A stretch of 15,011 nucleotides of DNA. Origin: Kuafuiihalomonas sp039024635. Its GTDB lineage: Bacteria; Myxococcota; Kuafuiibacteriia; Kuafuiibacteriales; Kuafuiibacteriaceae. A program made the translations under genes and the position numbers. Location of the stretch: NCBI GenBank assembly GCA_039024635.1, contig JBCCQA010000052.1, positions 1 through 15,011 on the forward strand, in the 5' to 3' direction. The notes below the pieces were generated by a model. The model did not search any database and was not told the DNA's origin. It saw only the letters and a program-made list of their open reading frames with translations. This document shows positions 1 through 5,198 of the stretch, one piece after another (the stretch's first letter is position 1; every line of letters begins with the position of its first letter).

Positions 1-740
1 ACGGCAGCGCCCGCGGTGAAGGCCCCGACGGAAACGGCGAGCGCGAGTCCAGCGAAGTGAAGCGGGACCTCGAAGGGGGCGTTGGTGCAGGCGGAGCGCA
101 GCATCGTCAGCAAGGTGGCCAAAGGATTCAGGAGGTACCAAACCTGCAGCCGCTCCGGCACCAGGGACAGGGGGTAGATGACGGGCGAAGCGTAGAAGAC
201 CACCCGCAGCAACACCCTCAGAACGTAGGTCACGTCGCGGTAGAGAACATTGGCGCAGGCCAGGCCGAGGGCTACGCCTGTGGCCAGAAGGGTCAGGAGG
301 AGGATGGACAAGGGCAGCAGGATCAGGCGCCAGCCTGGCACCTGCCCGTAGACGAAGAGCAGGGGCACGACGGCGAGGAGACTGAACGCGAAGACGGCCA
401 GCTGACTGCCCACGTGCCCGAGTACGAAGAGCTCTCGCGGGACGAAGACCCTGCGAATGAGGCTCCGATTGCTGGTCAGAGCGCCCGCGCCACCGGTGAT
501 GACGCTAGAGAAGAAGGTGTAGGGAAGGATGCCCAAGGCGACCACCAGTGGATAGTCGGGGCCTCCTCGCCGAGCGATGAGAACGAAGACGAAGTAGTAG
601 ATCCCAACCAGCGACAGCGGTTCCAGCAGGCTCCATAGATAGCCCAAGAAAGAGCCGCGGTACTTCACCCGCAGATCCCGAGCCACGAAGTTCTGCAGGA
701 CGTAGCGGTGGCGGGCGGCGTTCCGAAGCAGCTCCCACAC
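1..740 (-). CDS. ABC-2 type polysaccharide export permease (Wzm/TagG family), partial at left edge
   Basis: Reading the minus strand from a GTG at 738-740 gives an uninterrupted frame of 246 codons that leaves the window at base 1. It was found by direct translation because it has no ATG start. Near the N-terminus it reads ARDLRVKYRGSFLGYLWSLL, the hallmark of ABC-2 transporter permeases that export O-antigen, capsule or teichoic-acid chains. It is followed by about six hydrophobic segments. Toward the end it carries FYASPVIYPLSLVPE and YLLNP, also conserved in this family. The family is usually 255-290 residues, so roughly 10-40 C-terminal residues are missing. The start is uncertain: the frame stays open upstream to about 1034 with no ATG, no clear Shine-Dalgarno sequence precedes the GTG, and a later GTG would cut into the conserved block. 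Such permeases work at the inner membrane with an ATPase (Wzt/TagH), probably encoded beyond the left edge. The substrate cannot be told from sequence. Confidence 0.93.
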   Translation of the reverse strand, partial: MWELLRNAARHRYVLQNFVARDLRVKYRGSFLGYLWSLLEPLSLVGIYYFVFVLIARRGGPDYPLVVALGILPYTFFSSVITGGAGALTSNRSLIRRVFVPRELFVLGHVGSQLAVFAFSLLAVVPLLFVYGQVPGWRLILLPLSILLLTLLATGVALGLACANVLYRDVTYVLRVLLRVVFYASPVIYPLSLVPERLQVWYLLNPLATLLTMLRSACTNAPFEVPLHFAGLALAVSVGAFTAGAA

Positions 741-867
741 GGTCGTAAGTCCGGGGAATACCCCAGGGGCGAACCTGCCACAGTTTGCGGCGGCGAGACA
801 GCGCTCGTCTCGGCGATCTCTATCCGGGCGCTCAAAGCAGGATTGGGATCCCGGCCTGGGCGTCTCG

Positions 868-888
868 AGAGTCTCGGATCGAGACTCT
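868..888. repeat. Perfect 9-bp inverted repeat with 3-base loop
   Basis: The left arm AGAGTCTCG (868-876) is exactly complementary to the right arm CGAGACTCT (880-888), around GAT. No T-run follows on either strand, so it does not look like an intrinsic terminator. It contains two of the GTCTCG/CGAGAC hexamers, so a palindromic protein-binding site is as likely as an RNA hairpin. Confidence 0.6.
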
Positions 889-903
889 AGTCCGCCATTC
901 GTC

Positions 904-917
904 CCGTTCTGGAACGG
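904..917. repeat. 6-bp inverted repeat CCGTTC-TG-GAACGG
   Basis: The arms CCGTTC (904-909) and GAACGG (912-917) are perfectly complementary around a two-base centre. This makes a compact dyad upstream of the flagellin gene. No known operator is recognised, and a short dyad like this can arise by chance. Confidence 0.35.
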
Positions 918-1064
918 CCCATGGGGGTCTGTCTCGGTTGGAGCGATCCCGAGCGAGACGTTTCGGGGCAGGACGCATCGTCCCGGCTCATAGCCCGTTC
1001 TGATTCGACGAAGGTCCCTTGCGAATCGAGTTCAGCGCCCAACCAGAGAGGAGGGCGAGATTCC

Positions 1065-1071
1065 AAGGAGG
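1065..1071 (+). promoter_or_regulatory. Strong ribosome binding site of the flagellin gene
   Basis: AAGGAGG lies 7 bases before the ATG at 1079. It is the best Shine-Dalgarno match in the window, as expected for an abundant structural protein. It fixes the start at 1079 rather than at the in-frame GTG at 1019... upstream, which would add 20 residues before the conserved flagellin N-terminus. Confidence 0.9.
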
Positions 1072-1078
1072 ACAAGAC

Positions 1079-2509
1079 ATGACACTGACCATCAACACCA
1101 ACGTAGCCGCCCTCAACTCGCAGCGAGCGCTACAGCGCAACGTTTCCAACCTGGAGACCAGCTTCGAGCGACTCTCCACCGGTCTTCGCATCAACTCCGC
1201 CAAGGACGATGCGGCAGGCCTGGCCATTTCCGAGCGCTTCACCGCCCAGATTCGGGGCCTCAACCAGGCCGTGCGGAACGCCAACGACGGGGTCTCTTTG
1301 GCCCAGACAGCCGAATCTGCGCTCAACCAGATGCTGGGGAGCCTTCAGCGTATCCGAGAGCTTGCCGTTCAGTCGGCCAACGACACCAACGCGGCCGGCG
1401 ACCGCCTCGCCATCCAGGCCGAGGTCGATCAGCTCGTGGAAGAGATCGATCGCATCGCCACCCAGACCAACTTCAACGATCGTCTCATCTTGGACGGCTC
1501 CTTCACCGGCAGCATCTTCCAGATCGGCGCGAACTCGGGTCAGAACATCCAGGTGAGCATCCGCTCCGCTCGTGCCTTCAACCTGGGCGCCCAAGCCACC
1601 ATCACCGTGGCCGACGTCACCAGCAATCCCTTGGCCGCTACCGACCTCGCCATCAACGGCATCGCGATTGGGGCCTCTTCGAGCAACGACGACACCGTGT
1701 CCTTCTCAGCCGGAGATGCCTCGGCCATCGCCAAGGCTGCCGCCATCAACTCGGCGTCCCCCGATACCGGCGTGACGGCGGACGTTCTTCCCAACACCAA
1801 CGTCGCTCCCGCCGCCGTGGCGCAGGCGACCTTGGCCGCGGGCGAAGTCATCATCAACGGCGTCGACATCTGCGCCGTCTCGGTGGAAGCGAACGACTCC
1901 ACGAGCAGTCTGCGCAACGCCATAAACGCAGTGTCTGATCGGACCGGCATTCAGGCCACTCTGAACGCCAGCGACGAGCTTCAGCTGACGGCGGCCGACG
2001 GCCGCAACATCGTCCTGTCCGGTGCAGACCTTACGGGCTCGGGTGCCTTCGCAGCCGCTCTCGGCGGCGGCGCCGGGGTCTACGCGGGGTCGATCAGCTT
2101 GTCCTCGGACAATGACTTCACCGTGACGGACGTCTCCGGCAACCTGACGACCAACACCGGCATTGCGGCTGGAACGACGCTGGTGAACCAGGCCGTCAAC
2201 CTGACCACGGTCAGCCTCGCCACCCAGGGCGGTGCTGATTCGGCGCTCGACCTCTTGGACGTCGCCATTCGGCAGGTCTCCTCCCAGCAGGCCGACCTGG
2301 GCGCGTTGCTGTCCCGCTTCGAAAGTACGGTGGGCAACCTCTCGGCGATCGGTGAGAACCTGTCGGCGGCTCGAAGCCGGATTCAGGACGCCGACTTCGC
2401 TGCCGAGTCGGCGCTGTTCTCTCGGAACCAGATCCTGCAGCAGTCCGCCATCGCCATCTTGGCCCAGGCCAACGTAGCGCCGCAGGTCGCGCTGCAGCTC
2501 ATCCAGTAG
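1079..2509 (+). CDS. fliC: Flagellin
   Basis: This encodes a complete 476-residue flagellin, the subunit that polymerises into the external flagellar filament after export by the flagellar type III system. The N-terminal D0/D1 region (about 1-160) is canonical: TLTINTNVAALNSQRALQRN, then LSTGLRINSAKDDAAGLAIS and later TNFNDRLILDGSF. The C-terminal D1/D0 region (about 392-476) carries FESTVGNLSAIGENLSAARS and ends VALQLIQ. The variable middle (about 165-385) has two stretches resembling flagellin IN repeats, starting near AINGIAIGAS and VIINGVDICAV. The second contains the protein's only cysteine, Cys265, where the first has glycine. The start is set by the AAGGAGG at 1065-1071. No other flagellar gene is in the window; the neighbours are a polysaccharide export permease (divergent) and a DUF547 lipoprotein (convergent). 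The symbol fliC is used for the family; if the genome has several flagellins the paralogue name could differ. Confidence 0.96.
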   Translation: MTLTINTNVAALNSQRALQRNVSNLETSFERLSTGLRINSAKDDAAGLAISERFTAQIRGLNQAVRNANDGVSLAQTAESALNQMLGSLQRIRELAVQSANDTNAAGDRLAIQAEVDQLVEEIDRIATQTNFNDRLILDGSFTGSIFQIGANSGQNIQVSIRSARAFNLGAQATITVADVTSNPLAATDLAINGIAIGASSSNDDTVSFSAGDASAIAKAAAINSASPDTGVTADVLPNTNVAPAAVAQATLAAGEVIINGVDICAVSVEANDSTSSLRNAINAVSDRTGIQATLNASDELQLTAADGRNIVLSGADLTGSGAFAAALGGGAGVYAGSISLSSDNDFTVTDVSGNLTTNTGIAAGTTLVNQAVNLTTVSLATQGGADSALDLLDVAIRQVSSQQADLGALLSRFESTVGNLSAIGENLSAARSRIQDADFAAESALFSRNQILQQSAIAILAQANVAPQVALQLIQ

Positions 2510-2518
2510 GCCCTCTCG

Positions 2519-2555
2519 CGAGCCTCCTCCTCCTCGAGGAGGAGCGCTCGTCCTC
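2519..2555. terminator. Candidate bidirectional terminator hairpin between convergent genes
   Basis: A perfect 18-base palindrome (2527-2544, arms CTCCTCCTC and GAGGAGGAG) is extended by an outer stem, CGAGC (2519-2523) with GCTCG (2546-2550). It sits in the 58-base gap between the flagellin stop and the DUF547 stop, where both transcripts should end. The following T content (CCTCTTT) is weak and the minus side lacks a T-run, so intrinsic termination is plausible but not certain. Confidence 0.55.
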
Positions 2556-2567
2556 TTTCAACTCAGA

Positions 2568-3383
2568 TCAGCGCGGCCCGCGGCTCGCATTTAAGGACCA
2601 GTCGTAGTCGAGGTAGCGTACCTTCACGCTCCCCGAGGCCAAGGCCGCCTGCAGCGGGGGCGAAAAGCGAGCCGCGTAGGCTTCGACGCTGCCCCCCTCG
2701 GCTTCGAAGTCCTTGTGAAACCAAAGGTAGACGCGAAAGAGCTGAACGGTCCGGCTCTTTTCATTCCACGAGAACCAGCGGGAAGCAGGGTCATGGACCC
2801 GGCGGGCTGCTTCTTCGAGCTGGGCCTCGAGGATGTTCGTCTCGAAGGCTCGGCGCGGCAGGGGTGGGCAGCTCTCGCTCGCACAGTTGATGGCAAAGTG
2901 GATTCGCGGATCCCGGAATTCGGCCCGAAGCCGTGCGTGTTCGATCTGGCTCAATGTGACCTGGTCCCCGCCCAAAGGCCATTGCCGCCCCTCCCATCTC
3001 TCCTTCTTTGGGATGTCCCGAATGGAGTCGGTCGGTAGGTGGTCGAGAATCAGCCGTAGCGTGAAGGCGTTGTAGGCGTTGATCAGGGTGGCTAGCTTGG
3101 CGTCCCGGGACAGCCTCCCGTAGTCGAGAGCTTCTAGCTGAGCCAGGTAGGCTTCAAGGTCATCGGGTGCTTCGGCCAGGGCCGGATAGTCGACCCTTCC
3201 TTGCTCGTCGACGAAGCGCTGAAGGACCTTGGTGAAGGTCGCGTGGTCGAAGTCCTCACCCTTCTGCGCGTGGAGTTCACGCGGGCTGGGGTTGGGGACC
3301 TGAGTGTCGGCGATGACGCGCTCCAAAGAGGTGCAGGCGGGGAGCAAGACCCAGAGGGTGAAGGTCCAGGTCCGGAAGGTCAT
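2568..3383 (-). CDS. DUF547 domain lipoprotein
   Basis: This is a 271-residue protein of the DUF547 family, whose biochemical role is not established. The N-terminus is a lipoprotein signal peptide: hydrophobic TFTLWVLLPAC with a lipobox-like L-P-A-C and Cys17 as the acylation site, so the mature protein should be membrane-anchored on the periplasmic side. Family signatures are INAYNAFTLRLIL (101-113), IHFAINCASESCPPL (161-175, with Cys167 and Cys172) and LDYDWSLN (258-265). Length and domain order look complete. The ATG at 3381-3383 is the natural start because it gives the signal peptide. It lies 24 bases after the amidotransferase-like gene on the same strand and is probably the last gene of a three-gene unit. 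The domain assignment is firm; the function is not. Confidence 0.9.
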   Translation of the reverse strand: MTFRTWTFTLWVLLPACTSLERVIADTQVPNPSPRELHAQKGEDFDHATFTKVLQRFVDEQGRVDYPALAEAPDDLEAYLAQLEALDYGRLSRDAKLATLINAYNAFTLRLILDHLPTDSIRDIPKKERWEGRQWPLGGDQVTLSQIEHARLRAEFRDPRIHFAINCASESCPPLPRRAFETNILEAQLEEAARRVHDPASRWFSWNEKSRTVQLFRVYLWFHKDFEAEGGSVEAYAARFSPPLQAALASGSVKVRYLDYDWSLNASRGPR

Positions 3384-3407
3384 CGGAGTCTTGCCGCCTT
3401 CTGGTTC

Positions 3408-4115
3408 TCAGCTGTCCTCGGTGAAGATCACCATGCTGTGGGCTTCCAGGGAGGTCCAGGATCCGGGAAAGAGCTGTTCAGTGGTCACGATGCGTCCTCG
3501 AGGAGGGATGGGCGTCTCGTCGGAGCCGAGGAGGGTGTACATCGGCGGGAGATCGTCGCCAGTTCCCGTTCGCAGGGTAACCAGGCTGCTGCCGTTGGTC
3601 ACCACGATGGCAAAGTCCGCCGTCGCCTGGTTCGTCAGGGCGAGATCCTGGACGGTCGCCACCAGTCGCTCGAGCCCGTCGGCGAGCTGGTCGGTCTCGA
3701 CGTTGCCCTGCAGCAACTCGAGCCACGTCATGAAGAGGACGGCCTCGGGGCTGCGGCTCCGGGTGGCGGTCAGCGCTTGGGGCGAAAGACGGGCCACCAG
3801 AGGGCGCTCGAAGACCTCTTCGAAGGGATCGAGTCGACCCCGAAAGCCGAAGAGGAGCGGGCCCCACCGGAAGGGCTGCACGTCACCCGCAGGCTGGGGG
3901 CCGGTCGTGGTCAACATGCAGCCCGAACCAAAGCCTTTGACCAACTCGACGTCGACGTCGTCGAGTCGCGCGTGTTGGCGGGCCACGGTGCGCAGGGGTT
4001 CAGGCTGTCCTTCCGAATACCAGCCGGCGGCGAAAGGCACGCAGGCCTCGGCGTTTCGGGTGCCGGGGAGGTCGAGGACCGGCATCGAGGGCCCCAGGTA
4101 GGCGGTCAGGCTCAT
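3408..4115 (-). CDS. Class II glutamine amidotransferase-like protein (EgtC/YafJ type), probably catalytically degenerate
   Basis: This 235-residue protein follows the pattern of the EgtC/YafJ group of class II glutamine amidotransferases. It begins with AYLGPSMPV (5-13), has GWYSEGQPEP (31-40), a PFRWGPLLFGFRGRLDPF block (81-98), a TNGSSLVTLRT strand (173-183) and a C-terminal IVTTEQLFPGSW (209-220) with a SMVIFTED end. The catalytic signatures are not the usual ones. The family starts Met-Cys-Arg, but this starts Met-Ser-Leu. The His-Asn-Gly oxyanion-hole motif reads Phe-Arg-Gly (91-93). The usual His-x-Arg stretch reads TTTG (69-72), and the Thr-Asp-Ser-Glu stretch reads SRSPEA (120-125). 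An in-frame TAA at 4143-4145, ten codons upstream, with no other start between, rules out a longer N-terminus with Cys2. It lies between the pspA-like gene (61-base gap) and the DUF547 gene (24-base gap). The homology is by pattern, without a database search; the inferred state is a pseudoenzyme or, less likely, a Ser-nucleophile variant. Confidence 0.7.
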   Translation of the reverse strand: MSLTAYLGPSMPVLDLPGTRNAEACVPFAAGWYSEGQPEPLRTVARQHARLDDVDVELVKGFGSGCMLTTTGPQPAGDVQPFRWGPLLFGFRGRLDPFEEVFERPLVARLSPQALTATRSRSPEAVLFMTWLELLQGNVETDQLADGLERLVATVQDLALTNQATADFAIVVTNGSSLVTLRTGTGDDLPPMYTLLGSDETPIPPRGRIVTTEQLFPGSWTSLEAHSMVIFTEDS

Positions 4116-4176
4116 GCGGGGTCTGTACCCGAAGCGAACCCATTACTGAAGTTTGGGGTTGAGCGAGCGGAGGGCC

Positions 4177-4989
4177 TCAAGCGCCGTGAGCGGCCGAACC
4201 CGACTCGGGCTCGGCCGCCTCGGCCCCATCATCGGGCTCCCCGGCGTTCTCGTGAGTCTCGGGGCTGGAGGCCGAGCCTGCAGCCAGGGCCTTCTGCTCG
4301 GCCCCCGCGTCCAGTTCCCGCACCTTCGCCTTCAGAGCCTCCAGGTCCTCGTCGCCGTCCCCTGTGCCCAGGGCCTCGATCTCTTTGGCTAGGTCCCGCT
4401 CGTAGGATCCCGGCCCCAAGGACGCGAACTCCCACTGGGCTTCGGCCCGTGCCTCGTCCCGCTCGATTCGCGCTTCTAGCCTCTCCAGCCGTTCGGAAGC
4501 CGATACGTGGCTCTTGGCGCTCAGAGTCGAAGCGATCTGCTTCTGCGCCTCGGCTCGCTTGGCTCGGGCCAGCAAGAGGGTTCGCTTTCGCCGGGTCTCG
4601 TCCAGCTTCGAGGTCAGTTCAGTAAGGGCGCGTTTCAGTTCGTCCACCGCCCCCCTTTGGCCTTCGAGCTGCTCTTGGAACTGTTCAGAGGCCGACTCGT
4701 GTTCTTTCTTTCGCGCTAGGGCCTCGACCGCCAGGTCGTCCCGGCCGGCGCGAACCGCAGTCATGGCCTTGTGCTCCCACTCTTCAGCCTTGCTCCGCTC
4801 CTGCTCTTGCTGCTTCTCCAATCGCTTCTCGTCGGCGATGGACATAGCGACCCGGCTCTTGGCTTCCACGAGCTGCTTTTGCATCTCCTCGATGGCGGCA
4901 TTGAGCATCTTCTCCGGGTCTTCGGCCCGCGAGATGAGGTCGTTGATGTTGGACCGCAGAAGGTCGCTGAGTCGGTTGAGCAATCCCAT
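4177..4989 (-). CDS. PspA/IM30 family membrane-stress protein
   Basis: This is a 270-residue PspA/IM30 (Vipp1) family protein. The family binds the cytoplasmic face of the inner membrane, forms ESCRT-III-like assemblies and protects membrane integrity under stress. The start MGLLNRLSDLLRSNINDLIS followed by AEDPEKML matches the family's amphipathic first helix and its conserved ED-P motif. The ATG at 4987-4989 is chosen for that reason; an ATG eight codons upstream (5011-5013) would place extra residues before it. Residues about 30-200 are long, charged coiled-coil helices. The last 35 or so residues are rich in Ala, Glu, Gly, Pro and Ser, probably disordered, and are an extension relative to E. 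coli PspA. It appears to lead a unit with the amidotransferase-like and DUF547 genes, and it is divergent from the tamB-like gene. No sigma-54 promoter was seen upstream, so PspF-type control is not supported. Confidence 0.93.
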   Translation of the reverse strand: MGLLNRLSDLLRSNINDLISRAEDPEKMLNAAIEEMQKQLVEAKSRVAMSIADEKRLEKQQEQERSKAEEWEHKAMTAVRAGRDDLAVEALARKKEHESASEQFQEQLEGQRGAVDELKRALTELTSKLDETRRKRTLLLARAKRAEAQKQIASTLSAKSHVSASERLERLEARIERDEARAEAQWEFASLGPGSYERDLAKEIEALGTGDGDEDLEALKAKVRELDAGAEQKALAAGSASSPETHENAGEPDDGAEAAEPESGSAAHGA

Positions 4990-5198
4990 CTTTCCGCGTT
5001 CAGATCCCAGCATCGCCGACCGGGGGCTCGGACGCTACTCCTCCCCCACAACTACACTTGGAGGCCGTGGCCTCTTCCGCAGCGTCGCGAAGCAGCGATC
5101 ACGGATTTGCGTGGTCCGGACAGACTTGTCATCGTCTTGGCTTCCCACTCGAGGCCAATGGGTCTAGGGTGAATCCCGAACCTGGAGGCGAAGACGGC
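4990..5198. promoter_or_regulatory. Divergent intergenic region between pspA-like and tamB-like genes
   Basis: These 209 bases separate two outward-facing genes and should hold both promoters. I see a 6-bp inverted repeat GAGGCC-GT-GGCCTC at 5061-5074. There is a poor sigma-70-like pair on the plus strand (TTCCCA 5142-5147, 17 bases, TAGGGT 5165-5170), which I would not rely on. There is no sigma-54 GG-N10-GC pattern. The tamB frame is open back to 5058, so part of this region could be coding if an earlier start is used. Confidence 0.4.
5184..5188 (+). promoter_or_regulatory. Ribosome binding site supporting the tamB-like start at 5199
   Basis: GGAGG ends 10 bases before the GTG at 5199-5201. 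No comparable site precedes the in-frame GTG at 5169 or the ATG at 5058. That, and the position of the membrane anchor soon after, favours 5199. Confidence 0.55.

Larger units (their letters stand above)
794..959. repeat. Cluster of seven GTCTCG / CGAGAC hexamers
   Basis: GTCTCG occurs at 807-812, 862-867, 871-876 and 931-936. Its reverse complement CGAGAC occurs at 794-799, 880-885 and 954-959. They form inverted pairs with spacers of 7 (794/807), 3 (871/880) and 17 (931/954) bases. Seven copies in 166 bases is far above the chance expectation of roughly 0.1. The function is unknown; regulator half-sites are one possibility. Confidence 0.7.
741..1078. promoter_or_regulatory. Divergent intergenic region between permease and flagellin
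   Basis: These 338 bases hold no convincing gene. They must contain the flagellin promoter and probably the permease promoter. I looked for a sigma-54 pattern (GG, ten bases, GC) and for a sigma-28 box (TAAA, 15 bases, GCCGATAA) and found no good match to either. What stands out is a cluster of GTCTCG/CGAGAC hexamers (794-959), a perfect hairpin at 868-888, a second at 904-917 and a GGGATCCC palindrome at 845-852. The region may bind a regulator, but no known operator is recognised. Confidence 0.5.

Noticed and set aside
57..638. 193-codon open frame on the plus strand at the left end
   Set aside because: Its product is Gln/Glu/Gly-rich low complexity, while the opposite strand encodes a clear ABC-2 permease.
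891..1078. Sigma-54 or sigma-28 flagellar promoter upstream of flagellin
   Set aside because: I checked each GG for GC ten bases later and looked for TAAA with GCCGATAA; no acceptable match was found.
3201..4625. 474-codon open frame on the plus strand
   Set aside because: It lies opposite three well-supported minus genes, and its translation is low-complexity (Arg, Pro, Gly rich) with no domain. Long antisense frames are expected at this GC content.
5058..5198. Longer N-terminus for the tamB-like protein
   Set aside because: It would add 47 residues that look non-coding (Ser/Arg/Gly-rich), without a ribosome binding site. GTG 5199 has GGAGG and sits close before the membrane anchor.
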